A stretch of 64,000 bases of DNA, from assembly GCA_021234155.1 (NCBI GenBank), contig JAJEKV010000036.1:2846996-2910995 (forward strand). Direction: 5' to 3'. The position numbers and the translations under genes are program-made. The notes under the pieces were generated by a model. That model searched no databases. It worked only from the letters and a program-made list of their open reading frames with translations, and was not told the origin of the DNA. Of the stretch, positions 22,250 to 33,750 are shown one piece after another. Numbering within the stretch: the stretch's first letter is position 1; the number at the start of each line of letters is the position of its first letter. The DNA is from Isoetes taiwanensis. Its lineage: Eukaryota > Streptophyta > Lycopodiopsida > Isoetales > Isoetaceae.

Positions 22250-22726
22250 GAAAGGATATGCCTATCTATGGCGATTTTCAGTCTAAACGAGTCCCTCACC
22301 AGAATGCAAAATACTGCTATGTCAGTTGGTATATACGCGAGACTAATAGGATATTCAGTCTTCTAGGGAAAAATACCGATCTAGAGATGAGGAAAATAAG
22401 CACATCCGATGGATGTATTTATAGCTAATTCCAGAGGTCGGAGGTGAGCAATCAGCATGTGGACGCTCACATCACATATAGATGGCATCCTTGACTTTCG
22501 TGACGCCATTTTTATAAATCCTCCAGCATTGTCTTGCCTAACACAAAATTGCCTTCTTAGCGTCCTGTGGCCGTAAGTTACTCTCCATTTTTTTATTTGT
22601 TTATATGATATTCTGTGCTAAGTTTAGCATTGAGGCTGTTTAAAAGAAGCATATTCTGGATCACATTAGCAATTACACCATAAATAAATCTGTTATAAAG
22701 CAGTGTTTTTCTTGCAGAAAGATAAC
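22250..22726 (+). promoter_or_regulatory. PAP-B promoter, leader and P1BS-type sites
   Basis: GNATATNC sites lie at 22254-22261 (ggatatgc) and 22349-22356 (ggatattc). The second aligns with the site that PAP-A has doubled. The PAP-A site at 4076 aligns with gcacatcc at 22400-22407, where one base breaks the consensus. TATA-like tttataaat is at 22510-22519. The leader exon ends near 22570 (donor GTAAGT), and the leader intron ends with CAG at 22717. Confidence 0.6.
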
Positions 22727-25460
22727 ATGGCCACTGGTTACGCTTTCATGTTTTGTATACTTGTCATCCTTTTTGGAAGCTTTGCAAGTGCTGGCGTGAC
22801 AAGCAGGTATGTCCGCAAGCTTGAAGCCGACACAGATTTACCGCTTGATAGCAAGTATTTTAAAATTCCCCGGGGATATAATGCACCTCAACAGGTAATG
22901 CCATTTGTTTTCAATCATTTTGTTCTTCCCTTCTAAATCAAGCAACTGATTTGTGTCATCACAGGTGCATCTAACTCAAGGAGACAGTGAGGGAAAGTCT
23001 GTCATTGTGTCATGGATTACCCCACATGAGGATGAAAGTAAGGTTACCTATGGGCTGGTAAAAGGAACTTATGGACATGCTGCCACTGGCACCGTGTCAA
23101 CGTATAAATTTTACAACTACACCTCAGGATTCATTCATCATTGCACACTGAGACATTTAAAAGTATGTAAATTTATGGAAAGATTCTTGTTTCCTTCTTT
23201 TCTTTTTCATTTATACACGAATAGCACCTATGCTCACGATAAATATATACTGCTATGTACTTTTTTTAATTAAGTTTTCATCATGGATTGCAAAATGGCT
23301 TATATTTTTGAATTTTCTTTTTCCTTTATACAAGAATAGCACCTATGTTCACGTTACACATATACTGCTATGTACTTTTTTTTATTAAGCTTTCATCATA
23401 GATTGCAAAATTGCTTAAGTTTTTAAAAACTTTCACAGCATGAAACGAAATACTTTTACAAACTTGGTAGCGGGGATTCTGCTCGTGAGTTTTGGTTTAT
23501 TACACCTCCAGCAGTTGATCCAGATGCTGCTTACACGTTTGGCATCATTGGTGAGTATAGCTGACTTTTACTGGAGCCTTTAATGGTTCCACAGAAGACT
23601 TAGCATGAGATGAATTAATGGAACTTGATTCATTCAGGACCTGACATTTTGATAACGTCTTCCACTGCAGCTAATGAATCAGTATAAGCATTGACATAGG
23701 CATTGTGTACTATATGATTGTGTTAAATAGCTGGCAAATGCATAGATAGGCTTGATACTAAAAGGCAAATATATATTTGTAGGAGACCTTGGTCAGACAT
23801 ACTCTTCATTGAAAACACTTCAGCATTATCTTGGAAGCAATGGACAGGCTCTGTTATATGTGGGTGATTTATCCTATGCGGACAACTACCCCTATGATGA
23901 CAATAGAAGATGGGACACTTGGGGACGTCTAGTGGAGCCAAGCACTGCATATCAATCCTGGATCTGGACTGCTGGCAATCACGAGATTGAGTTTATACCT
24001 GAAATTGTAAGTAGACATCCAAAAATTGATAAAAACTTAATTTGATAATTTGACGTTGCTTGCCATTGCAGGGAGAAAAAACTGCGTTCAAACCTTATCT
24101 TCATAGGTTTCACACTCCTTATCGTTCCTCAAATAGCACCTCTCCACTTTGGTATTCTATAAACCGGGCATCAGCACATATAATAGTTCTATCTTCATAC
24201 TCTTCGTATGGTGAGTGACAGTGAAAAATAGTGTCATCAGTTCTATTATTACTTGTTTTGAATGATATGAATATGATTTTACATTTACGATTTGTTTCAT
24301 ATAAGTTTAATAACATCTAAAGGGCAAGTTATGTTGAACTGGTTTGTGCTCAAGAATCTTTCTACATGGTGACTATAACACTGCTTGGTTTTTAGTGAAT
24401 GCTGTTAAGTACTCTGTAGATTTGATGTTGATTTCTGCTTTCTTACTTGTAGAAGATTATGTTGTATCGAGCATAGATAATAAAGGAGAGAGATATGAAA
24501 GATTTTTACTGAAAATCATGCTTGCATGGAGGAGCAGAACCTTAATCTAGTATTGTTTTAGCTGCTTTTGAAATGTCGCCATGCTAATCGCCTACTGGTT
24601 TCAGGAAAGTACACCCCACAGTACACTTGGCTGGAAAACGACCTCAAAAATGTTGATAGGAAAAGAACGCCATGGTTGATAGTACTTTTGCACAGTCCAT
24701 GGTACAACAGTAACAATTATCACTATATGGAAGGAGAAACAATGCGCGTCCAATTTGAATCTTGGTTTGTACAATACAAGGTGGACATTGTTTTCGCAGG
24801 TCATGTTCATGCATATGAGAGAACAGTAAGTCCATCTTTTCATATCGTTTCATGATTATTTATGATGTAGATTCTTGTTTTGTTTGACTTATAGTTAAGA
24901 CAGCAGTTGTTGAGTGACAACGGTATATAGACCATCATGGCCTACACAGTTTCTCTCTCAATTGTAAAAATCATAGTTATCATGCCTATATATGTACTAG
25001 GTGTAACTTGTTAAAATGAAAAACCTTCTTATTTGCAACTCTGCTTGTCCTCAGCATCGTGTTTCCAATATTGCTTACAATGTTGTAAATGGGAAGTGCA
25101 CACCCATCCTCGATGAAGCAGGTCCTGTCTATATTACAATTGGTGATGGGGGCAACATTGAAGGCATGGCTGCCAAGTAAGCTCTTCAACTCTGCAACAT
25201 TTATTATTATTTGTTCCATGGATTGCTGGTTAAATTTATAATTGCGCATTTTTTCTTTCAGTTTTATAGATCCTCAACCTGCATATTCAGCATTTCGAGA
25301 AGCAAGTTTTGGGCATGCCATTTTAGATATAAAGAACCACACGCACGCTCTCTATTATTGGCACCGAAATGAAGATGAACAAGCCGTTCTAAGTGATAAG
25401 TACTGGCTTTCTAACCAATATTTTGTAAGGTCTAGCAGAAAGTCACCATTTATATTGTGA
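22727..25460 (+). CDS. purple acid phosphatase, PAP-B (8 coding exons, 460 aa)
   Basis: Paralogue of PAP-A. Coding exons: 22727-22894, 22965-23162, 23439-23550, 23783-24006, 24072-24210, 24605-24825, 25055-25176 and 25262-25460, joined length 1383 nt and open throughout. Exons 2-7 have exactly the same lengths as in PAP-A. A signal peptide ([20 protein letters not shown]) is followed by all metal-ligand motifs: [16 protein letters not shown] (standard serine form), GNHE, LLHSPWY and AGHVHAYER. The C-terminus differs from PAP-A: two extra bases after NQYF shift the frame past the ancestral TAG and add [11 protein letters not shown]. Probably secreted or vacuolar, and phosphate-responsive from its promoter motifs. 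No disabling change was seen. Confidence 0.93.
23200..23425. repeat. tandem duplication in PAP-B intron 2 (about 113 bp x 2)
   Basis: Two diverged copies, about 23200-23312 and 23315-23425, share ttatacacgaatagcaccta and catatactgctatgtac, and both end in ttcatcat-gattgcaaaa. PAP-A intron 2 has only one much shorter equivalent. Confidence 0.8.
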
Positions 25461-25537
25461 GCACATATTTATGTTGTGAGCACACGCACGCTCTCTATTA
25501 TTGGCACCGAAATGAAGATGAACAAGCCGTTCTAAGT
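25338..25537. repeat. 57-bp exon-8 segment repeated after the PAP-B stop
   Basis: 25338-25394 inside exon 8 and 25481-25537 beyond the stop codon are identical over 57 bp (start cacacgcacgctctctatta, end gccgttctaagt). Flanking tcacc-tta-ttgtgagca words suggest a tandem duplication of about 143 bp with a later deletion in the second copy. Confidence 0.9.
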
Positions 25538-25889
25538 CACCGTTATTGTTGTGAGCAAAGGAACCTTACATTACATCAACATGTGGGGAGCTTTTTCCTC
25601 CCATGTTTGTAGTTTTCTCACCAATTAGAATTTACAATTTTGGGTTAGATTATTTCTGCAAGCAAAATTCAAGAACAATATGGTATTTCAAAGAGCATTC
25701 AAATATAGTACCATCTTAAAGCAAGCTCTTAGATTAAGTATATCTAGATGTCGCCAAACTGATGAAGTGAGGGCGTTTTCTTGCTCTAACTCGATGAGTA
25801 GAGCCCGGAAACACCATTGTTTGCCTCAATTTGGGGTAGTTTTGGGGTCGACTACTCACGGCGTGTGCCACAAGCCTGAGTAAGATTAT

Positions 25890-25985
25890 CAGTCGTACTC
25901 CTGACGCACGATGTGAGTATTGGAGTTTTGTTTGGTGATATTGAAGGTTCAAATCCTTCTTCAATTCTAAAAGAGAATTATACAT
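25890..25985 (+). repeat. possible SINE remnant with box B
   Basis: gaaggttcaaatccttc forms a T-arm with a TTCAAAT loop at about 25946-25962. The upstream part is too diverged to show box A or the other tRNA arms. Confidence 0.3.
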
Positions 25986-26047
25986 TTTGCTTAATAGATT
26001 AACGCACATAAAAAACTACCATTATCATACTAGCTCAAGGCATTGCA

Positions 26048-26215
26048 ATTTTTTTTTTTTTTTTCATATTGGAGGGAGGGGACATACAATGCATGATGAC
26101 TCTTGCACTCACCTACTTTGCGAACCCAGTGGAACCCATTGGGATTTAAACCTATGGCGGATGAAAGCCAACCATAGATCTAACCACCAAGCTATCATCA
26201 CGGTGGGTAGGGATT
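26048..26215 (-). mobile_element. tRNA-derived SINE with poly(A)
   Basis: Read on the minus strand: box A-like tagcttggtggt (26194-26183), box B-like ggtttaaatccc (26152-26141), then about 75 bp of body and an A-tail (T run 26049-26064). Spacing and order fit a pol III SINE. A clear target duplication is not seen. Confidence 0.75.
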
Positions 26216-26455
26216 GTCATTACATGAAAGAAGTGTGATATGTCTTTCACATCTTGGGTTGATGGCTTGTTCATTGCAATTGCAACAATGTCTTTTTCGA
26301 AGAATGATACATCACATGAACCATATAAAAGCCATGCAGGGATTGGTAGTTTGCAAATGAAAGCAGATCACTTCTTCCGGAGCTGTTTCTCATCCGTTGC
26401 CACGCATACACCCTTGAAAAAAAGGGACGAAGAAGAATAAGATTACATCATTAAT

Positions 26456-26490
26456 CCCCCCCCCCCTTCTCCCCCCCCCCCCCTTTTTGT
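26456..26490. repeat. C-rich homopolymer tract
   Basis: Two runs of C (about 10 and 14) split by ttct. Exact length may be affected by sequencing. Confidence 0.8.
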
Positions 26491-26879
26491 GGGTTTGAGA
26501 GTGATTTCACCTTATAATGTGAATATTAGTATTGGCCAAATACATGCCTTGCGGTGTAATCTTGGTGTAATAATACTACTTTTATGCGATGTTATAAATT
26601 TTGGTTTTGTCCATTTTGAGCCTAACATTTGGAAACACAAGATTATAATCCAATCATTGCAATACATCTGTTCATGCTGGATTTTAGAATGCAACGTTAG
26701 ATGAATGATTTAGTAAATACGTTGTGAGAGATTTTTCTTCTTATATGTTTGAGATGAGTTCTATTTACCTAGGGCAATATCTAGGTTTTATAATGCAATA
26801 TTGGACATGAATGATTTGGTAATTATGTCGTGAGATATTTTTTCTTATATGTTTGACAAGAAAGAATATATGCTCAAGA

Positions 26880-26935
26880 AACAAGGTGTTGCACATGGAG
26901 GGTTGGCCTATATGGCCTGAGGGTGAAGTGGCTTA
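26880..26935. repeat. short dispersed repeat related to 13140
   Basis: aacaaggtgttgcacatgga followed by gggttggcctatatggcctg resembles 13148-13195 in order and content. It lies about 100 bp beyond the 3' end of the E(z) fragment. Confidence 0.5.
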
Positions 26936-27034
26936 AATCAAATCCACACTATGTGACCTGACAATATACACAAGACTAGTTATGGAGAATTCTGTGGAAA
27001 TTGCCATCTTTATAATATTTTTTGATCCATAATG

Positions 27035-27639
27035 TTATGCAGTCTTTTGAGCCTGACCTGAGCTATTGCCCACATCATCATGCTTTGGGCCATCTTCTGG
27101 TTTCCGGGCCCGTACTGGGGCACGGTCAGGCTCATAACGATAATCATAAAATAGCTCATCTCCAGCTTCTATTTTTTCTTTCGCAAATATACCTATTGTG
27201 GTCTCCATCAACCATAATGACCTGACCAATAAAAACAAGCCATTAAAGCACATGGTCTAATGTTTTTCAGCATCTAATTAACATATTTATTACCTTTGCA
27301 TAGCAATTTGGATTTGGAGAATGATTTGCAAATTTGAGTTTATCACTTTTGCGACATGCATCTAAGACGTACTGCATCAACAAATACACAAATAAGAAAG
27401 TATAATCTTCTGCAACAGTATCATAAATGATGACATCTTTCGAACATGGTCATTAAAATTAAAGAGAAAAGTGGAATTTTCCCGATTGTAAATTTTCCCT
27501 CGTTTTGAATATGGTCATTAAAATTAAAGAGAAAAGTGGAATTTTCCCGATTGTAAATCTTCCCTCGTTTATCAGCTTCCCGATGAGATATAAGTTTTCC
27601 AGTATACTCTCCACGATATTCGTGTTTATTGACTGGGCT
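27035..27639 (-). pseudogene. E(z)/CURLY LEAF-type histone methyltransferase, SET-domain fragment
   Basis: Three minus-strand exons give the end of a Polycomb H3K27 methyltransferase: 27639 to about 27430 (VNKHEYRGEYTGKLISHREA), 27371-27294 ([16 protein letters not shown], containing the NHS motif of the SET active site) and 27221-27035 (GIFAKEKIEAGDELFYDYRY, then the usual DRAPV-RKPED tail and TAA). The first exon contains a 65-bp tandem duplication (27446-27510 and 27511-27575), which shifts the frame. The third has another frameshift near 27190, between VDGDHN and GIFAKE. The rest of the protein (SANT and CXC regions) is missing from the window. A dead fragment on the same strand as the other captured-looking pieces. 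Confidence 0.85.
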
Positions 27640-28197
27640 CTGTTTGCAATAAGTGCACATTAAAAACTAAAAATTAATCAAAGCTTACACTTATTATTGA
27701 TTACTCCATTACATCATGTATTTATACGATATATTATCTTGTAGAAAGCTCGCTTCCATCATGTCCTATTTGTCACGTGGTAAATCTATATGACGTAGAT
27801 TTAAATAAATAAACATATCAACTCTCTGATGACATTGTACATGATCTTTATTCTCAAGGACATGTATGTGTGCTTTCTAAAGCTTAACCTCCACATGATT
27901 TTTATTCTCAAGGACATGTAATGTGTGCAATGTTGTGACCACCACTTTCGTCATGTCAAATGGGACCCGAACATGAACATTCAGTTATATATTTAACAAT
28001 GAATACTAAATGTTAACTATTTTATGGATACTAAATGTTAACTATTTTATGGGCACTCCGTAATCGGGTTGTATATTTTGGATCTTTGCCATGTCGCCTT
28101 TTTTTCTCCTTTTGTCTTGCACCCACCATGGACACCCTATGATTCCTTCACATCATGCAATCTAACCCCAAACACCTCCCAAATGCAATTTCCTTTT

Positions 28198-28199
<2 letters not shown>

Positions 28200-28236
<37 letters not shown>

Positions 28237-28320
28237 TTGGGGGGGTGGTTTTGGGTAAATCGAACATTACCCCAACTAGGAACTATAGGTCCTGACAGTG
28301 GCTTGTAAACTTGTATTCTG
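28200..28320 (-). mobile_element. SINE-like retroposon with long poly(A)
   Basis: A T run of about 33 at 28201-28233 is the A-tail on the minus strand. Just upstream, ggtaatgttcgatttacc is a T-arm-like hairpin with box B. The 5' end near ctgtcaggacctatagttcc is approximate. Confidence 0.5.
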
Positions 28321-29891
28321 GTTCTAAAACAATTATTGTATGGTCAAAATAGAGGGACACCTTTGTTTTACAGGCCCCCATACGCCCATAAATGTTTCCC
28401 ACATACCCATGCAAGTCCTTCCAGAATAAAACAATTTTTGTTTTTTCTTACAACACCACTCACAGTATCATGGGCCTGCAAGATGGGCAATAACTGGGCA
28501 CTTAAGTAGCGGGCAAGATTACCAACTATACATTCATCCCTCTTTGCATGCAATTCTCATTTGTTAAGCATCAGTGAAGGAGACACTATGGAGTCACTTT
28601 GTTTTGAATTTTGTCCACTATTTAAAAAGCATCTGTTGTACAACTTTGAAGAGTTGTTTAAATGTTGCAAATATTATTTGTGTTTACAAAGTTAGATATC
28701 TTGTTATTCTAATAGTAAGAGCCATTGCTATTACATTGTTTTTAGTGAGGTTCAATGGTTGCTTGAGCATGGAAAAATAGTTAATTTACTTTGTTTTAGA
28801 TGTATTGGTAGCACTTAGCAATAATGTTGTGGAAAAAGACCCGTCCTTGTATGTTGAACTTCAAATTGTTGATCACAGTACTCATTGTAATTAACTTTTA
28901 GGCTAAAATTAAAAATCTTAGGATCTTAAACCATTATCAGGTGTAAAAAATATCAAATCAAAATTTGAAGCATGTTTAAACTTAATTGTGCATTGAAGTA
29001 GTTAAATATGCTTCAATGCACATCATCATGCTTCAGTGAAAAGAAAAACAATCTCAAATTTTGATCTTTAGTTGGAAAGTTTTCAATAATCCTCCTGGAT
29101 TTGTAATCTTGGATGTAGAGGAATAAACATTTAAAATTAACAAAAAAGGTAACTAAGGCCCAAATCCAGGAAGAGAGAGTATTTACATATGCAGAACAAA
29201 AATGGAACCTCAATGATGTTTGTGAGAAATGAAGCAGGTCAGCTTTTGCAAATAGCACCTTCGCACTCAGAATTTGCATGCATCAAATATTTAGCTATAG
29301 TAGCTATAGTGGCCAAATAATAATGCCTTAATCAAGAAAATACATGTTATATAGAATAAGAAATGATGGAGAACATACAGTCATTTACCTTGTTCTGATG
29401 CCATAGCATTACTGTCAATAGCACAAACCTTTGGGCATGTTAGATCATGACAAAGTGTAACTACATTGCATTTACAACTCAGTTGCACTCCTTCTGTAGA
29501 GAGTGATTTGAAGCAAACATTGAAGCAAAAAATCTACTACAGAATGGCACATTACGATGAGAAGAGAGGAAGGCTAAATGGAGACAATAAACCTCTTACC
29601 TTTATATTTTACAGTTTGCTCGGTACAAAGGCACATAGACAGAGATGTAAACCATTGTATATTATGTTTAATCACGGGGATCGGTTTAGTTCATACAACT
29701 GGTCTGAATGATAGCATCATTTTATAGCCCATTTTATTGGATTTATTGCCATATATAGCCAACAGATCCCATCTACTGTCTGCACAATTGCAGATGGAAA
29801 TTTACAGATCTATCTAATTTGGATTTATCCAGAATATATATTGGAAGATATCAATCTTGTGAGCTTTTGAGGAAAAGAAACCTAAGTGTAC
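28321..29891. other. no supported gene
   Basis: AT-rich with short chance frames only; no domain or mobile-element end recognised. Confidence 0.5.
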
Positions 29892-30331
29892 CTTGTAAAG
29901 CAGTGTGAGAACGGCACCATCAGAAAATAAGTCCACAACAATACCTGCATAGGCAATTACCATCCAAAAGATTATTTTATCAATGGTGTAAAGCACAATG
30001 TCTTAATATATATGCTATTTTAAAATACCAGATTCCAGAAGAAATGAACCAAGCTTAGTCTAATCATAAATGATATCCATGATGATCCCAGAAATGAAAG
30101 TGAAAAACAATAAAGCATTATGCAAAATGATGGGGTCTTCCCTATAGAAGTGACCACCTGGTAACCATCACCCCAAGAAAGATCTTTGCTGATGCTATAG
30201 TTCTACACAGTTCAACATAAGGGTGAAGGGGCAGAAGTCTCAGAAGTACATACAATTTCATTGACCTCCCAGCCTTCCAGTTTTCGAGAAGGCCATAAGT
30301 CTGGCATCAGGTGGGCTGCTATCCCAGCTCC
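29892..30331 (-). pseudogene. spermidine-synthase-like methyltransferase fragment
   Basis: Exon 30331-30254 reads GAGIAAHLMPDLWPSRKLEG and WEVNEI. Exon 29944-29892 reads GIVVDLFSDGAVLTLLYK. Both match plant AdoMet-dependent proteins of the spermidine-synthase fold: the glycine-rich cofactor loop followed by an acidic strand end, and the later VDLFSDG block. Family members have about 50-60 residues between these blocks, missing here, and the exon phases do not join. So at least one middle exon is lost. A possible further minus-strand exon at 30713-30459 (ESYLLGLYQGLFKILKCPLQ) may or may not belong to it. Confidence 0.6.
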
Positions 30332-30458
30332 CTGGAAACAACAATGCCTTGATTTTTAAACAATATAAGCAATAGAAATGAACAAATAGAAAGCATCTAT
30401 TATGCAAAAAAGTCCGTCTTGTATAGACTGGAACATGTAAAACGAAGATTTTTATCTA

Positions 30459-30713
30459 TTACATTCCACTTGCCATCCCCGGCATTGGAGTACTGCAACC
30501 TTCTTCAATCTCTTCCGCTGGTACCAAGCCATCCAAAGCATTTAAGAACTCTTGGAGCGGGCATTTCAGTATTTTGAAGAGGCCTTGATAAAGGCCAAGC
30601 AGATAACTCTCGTCTGCTTCTCTAGCAAGCTTCGAAGCCTTTGGCTTGAAGGAAATCCCCAAAGCAATTGTAGTAGAGCAATACCACAATTGCTTCAACT
30701 TACATTTCAACAT
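30459..30713 (-). CDS. possible exon, family unknown
   Basis: An 84-codon minus-strand frame containing KLAREADESYLLGLYQGLFK and a tail EEIEEGCSTPMPGMASGM before a stop. It looks coding rather than random, but I cannot assign it. It lies 130 bp upstream of the methyltransferase-like exon on the same strand. Confidence 0.3.
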   Translation of the reverse strand: MLKCKLKQLWYCSTTIALGISFKPKASKLAREADESYLLGLYQGLFKILKCPLQEFLNALDGLVPAEEIEEGCSTPMPGMASGM

Positions 30714-30719
30714 ACTTCC

Positions 30720-31272
30720 AAATATTTCTCATGATTAACTTCTTCAACCATATTGCCAAGTACTAAAATTCAAACAACATTGCATAAAATACACCATTGT
30801 TCTATCTCATGTCTCCAAGTACCTAAAACGCAAGACAACACTCGATAAAATACACCGTGCAAATAACCTATAAACATTGATATGAACCAGGCCCAGATGT
30901 GTGAAATCACATAATTCGTGACCATATATAGTCAGCAATACTTGGCATCAACGTCGCTATCTTGTTTGATGATTCATAGTATCTTACTAACAACACAAAG
31001 CAAATTGTTTCAATTCTCATTCACATCCTATGAGCTTGAACCTCTTTCAGAGATATTCTAAAATATGTTTCAAGTGCAGTTCTTTAGGCCGCTGCATCAA
31101 AGGTTGAGAAGGTACCGCAGATGTGGAAAGCATGCGCCGAGTTATTTTGCTACATATTCTAAACGAGGTGCACCTTGGACTACCACAGTCGTCGGATTCG
31201 TGGATCCTATGACACAGATCGTATGTTGGGGCCCCTGGGCACCTCTCGTTTCGCTTGTAGTCATTTATGATT
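30720..31272. other. no supported gene
   Basis: Flank of LTR element A. A GC-richer stretch at 31080-31260 has no recognised feature. Confidence 0.5.
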
Positions 31273-31277
31273 GAAGG

Positions 31278-33053
31278 TGTGACGGTACGTATGCACGCCG
31301 GGACACGTCACTAGGACATAAGGGGGTAATTGTCTAAGTGGGAGTCGACCACAATGGTTTTATTTAGCTATGTTAATAAATCCATTGTGGATAATTATGA
31401 AGTATATAGCCTAATTACCCTAATTAAGCTAAATTAGTTAATTAGCACCAACAAGGGGGTGCCACTTGGCCCAAATCGATTGGGCAAGGCATGGTTTCCA
31501 TTTTGGACACCCAAATTAGGGCTTTTGTGCCCCAATTCGAATTAGGAGCAGCTGGAGATGGAGGAGAGGAGCTGTTTGGGCTTCAAGGAGCAGCTTGAGC
31601 CAAGGACTATTCTTGGCCCAAGGAGCAGCTGGCCAAGGGCTAACGAGTGCCCAAGGAGTACCGAGCGCCCAAGGATCGCTGTCGAAAGTGCCCAAGGAGC
31701 ATTTGAGCCCAAGGATCGCTGTTGGCCCAAGGAGCAAAATTGAAGCCTAAGAATGGATTCTTTGGCGCCAAGGAGCAGCGGTGGCCTAAGGATCTATTGC
31801 TGACCTCACCAAAATCAACGAACAACCTCTAGTCATTGCTTTGTCACCCTTCGTGACAAAGACCATGGAAGCACCTACCGATAACGGTTCCACCAAACAC
31901 TTTGGTTAGTGGTAGTTTAGTTGTGAATTCTAGGGTAGCGCCCTGTTGGGCACTTGTTGTCTTCGTTTCGTCTGTTTCTCTCTCAGTGTTTCAATGGTAG
32001 GAACTAACCCTTGATTGTAAAGGTAAGTTCTCTTCATATTTCGATTTCGGGTTTGGTTCTTAAAAGGATGGATTGATAGTTCTTTGTATGGTATCACAAG
32101 GGCGGGTAGAGACCTCTCGAACTCATATATCGTTAGTATGTTCCTAGATAAAACCCCGTAATTCCCAATAATGCGGCCTGTGCACAAGAGCCCACCGGGT
32201 CATAGACGCTATGGACCCGGCTTAGCACCGCACAAAGGAACACAGGTGGTGAAGTGGGGTGGGGTCTTGCACCGAACATAAAAGGCTCCCGAGACTCCCT
32301 ACATTGGGCTAGGCCCGATAACCGCCACGAGGGGGCGGGTATGGGTCCGACACTCCCCTGGTGTAGTGGTGTGACCCGCATGGGGCACCTTGCACTTTGA
32401 GTAGATTTAGGGTGAGTAAGTCCGCACGGATGCGGGGGTCGCCGATGCGCACGTATTCTCTAGCTCACCCATGGAACCACTGTGATTCTGGAAGGGGACG
32501 CTTCCTCGACCGCCTCATCGGGACCGGGGCTTCATGAACCCCGGAGTAGGCTCAAAAGGGTGATACCTTGAGTCTGGCGTTTCTCAGGAGGAAGGCTATA
32601 GCGAAGCCATAGCGTGAATTGACCCATCCGCAAAGTGTGCCGTGAGGGGCGGATGGAGTGGACAACCCTAGCCGATGTTCTATGCCGCCTAACGCCATGC
32701 CAAGACTTCGGTCGGCTGATCTCTTGAGGCCCAACCGTCAGTCGATCCTCACTGGAGTCTGAGCCGGGGTAGAACCTGAGGTTTGGGTGTTTTCTTAGTT
32801 TTAGATGCATATTCTTTGCCGTTGGTATTTGGATGGATGCGCCACCCTTCGTGGTGGTTATTTATATGTGATTTATGCTGTGTGCTAACCCTTGTATTCA
32901 TGCTTCCGCGACGTAGGAGTCCCATTGAAGGTGGGGCGAATGACCCCCTACGGAATAGGCGGAGGCCCCCGCTCATGGCAGGTGGTTGCCATGGGAGGGG
33001 AAAGTCCCCGTATGTATACGTCCGGGTGTCGTATATATTCAGGGAGCGTCACA
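31278..33053 (+). repeat. 5' LTR of copy A
   Basis: Starts tgtgacggtacg and ends ggagcgtcaca. Compared with the 3' LTR it lacks about 20 bp near its start and about 35 bp near 32940. Confidence 0.92.
31560..31800. repeat. imperfect tandem repeat in the 5' LTR
   Basis: Units built on gcccaaggagc recur every 15-30 bp (for example ttggcccaaggagcagctgg). The 3' LTR has a related but differently arranged set at 40495-40675, and copy B lacks it. It creates spurious open frames on both strands. Confidence 0.75.
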
Positions 33054-33054
33054 G

Positions 33055-33067
33055 TGGTATCAGAGCC
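33055..33067 (+). other. primer-binding site of copy A
   Basis: tggtatcagagcc begins one base after the LTR. It is the standard complement of the 3' end of initiator tRNA-Met. Confidence 0.95.
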
Positions 33068-33502
33068 ATGATTCTGGTTGACCGGAATCATAGCACTGGC
33101 CAAACTCTAACTCGTAGTTCATCGGCTAGGTAGGAGGCTAAGCTAGTGTGATTGTTAGTTCTTTGATGTTTGGCTTTGTGTTAGGTTAAAGTAAGAAATT
33201 GTAGGTTTAAAGAAGTTAGGGCGACTGGAGGACCCAAGTTTGGAGGGGCTATAACTTTTTGTAGGTAGCTGGGATGAAGGCGGAAATGGCTCCATTGGAT
33301 CGGGCGTACCCCAAATACCCTAGGACAGTCGTTAGCTGGCGAAAAATGGTCAAGGAGGGGCCCCGAAAGTCAACTCGGGCGCCGCCTGCTTTTCGGCGAC
33401 TCAGGATCATGGTAGGAGCGCGTATAATGCCGTCGGCGCCCGACCGTATAAAACACGTATTTCCGCCGTATAAAAATTTTTGTATTTTTTTTATATACAT
33501 AT

Positions 33503-33585
33503 TATTTTGGCGCCCCAATCCAGATTTGAACCCATGACCTCTCAACTCCAAGCCTAGGTGCCTACCACCACACCAAGCTCTCTCT
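33503..33585 (-). mobile_element. tRNA-derived SINE or SINE head inside copy A
   Basis: Minus strand: box A-like tggtgtggtggtagg (about 33566-33552) and box B gggttcaaatctg (33535-33523), followed by an A-rich stretch at 33475-33500. Confidence 0.6.
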
Positions 33586-33659
33586 TGAATGTAATATATG
33601 TGTTTCATATATTTCTTATACACATATAGTACTCTATTTCTTTGCATAGCAACTTTTAT

Positions 33660-33750
33660 ATAAAAAGTCACTATGGGGTCTTGAACTCCTGACCTTCTGC
33701 ACCCAAGCCAACACCTTTACCAATAAGCCAACTTCTTTCTTGAAGGAATA
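33660..33750 (-). mobile_element. second tRNA-derived SINE inside copy A
   Basis: Minus strand: box A-like ttggcttattggtaaagg (near 33730) and box B ggagttcaagacccc (near 33680). Different sequence from the SINE about 100 bp away. Confidence 0.6.

Noticed and set aside
25946-25962. tRNA gene
   Set aside because: Only a T-arm-like hairpin is present; no acceptor, D or anticodon arm can be folded.
28069-28308. 79-codon frame with a phenylalanine run
   Set aside because: It reads through the 33-base T tract of a retroposon tail.
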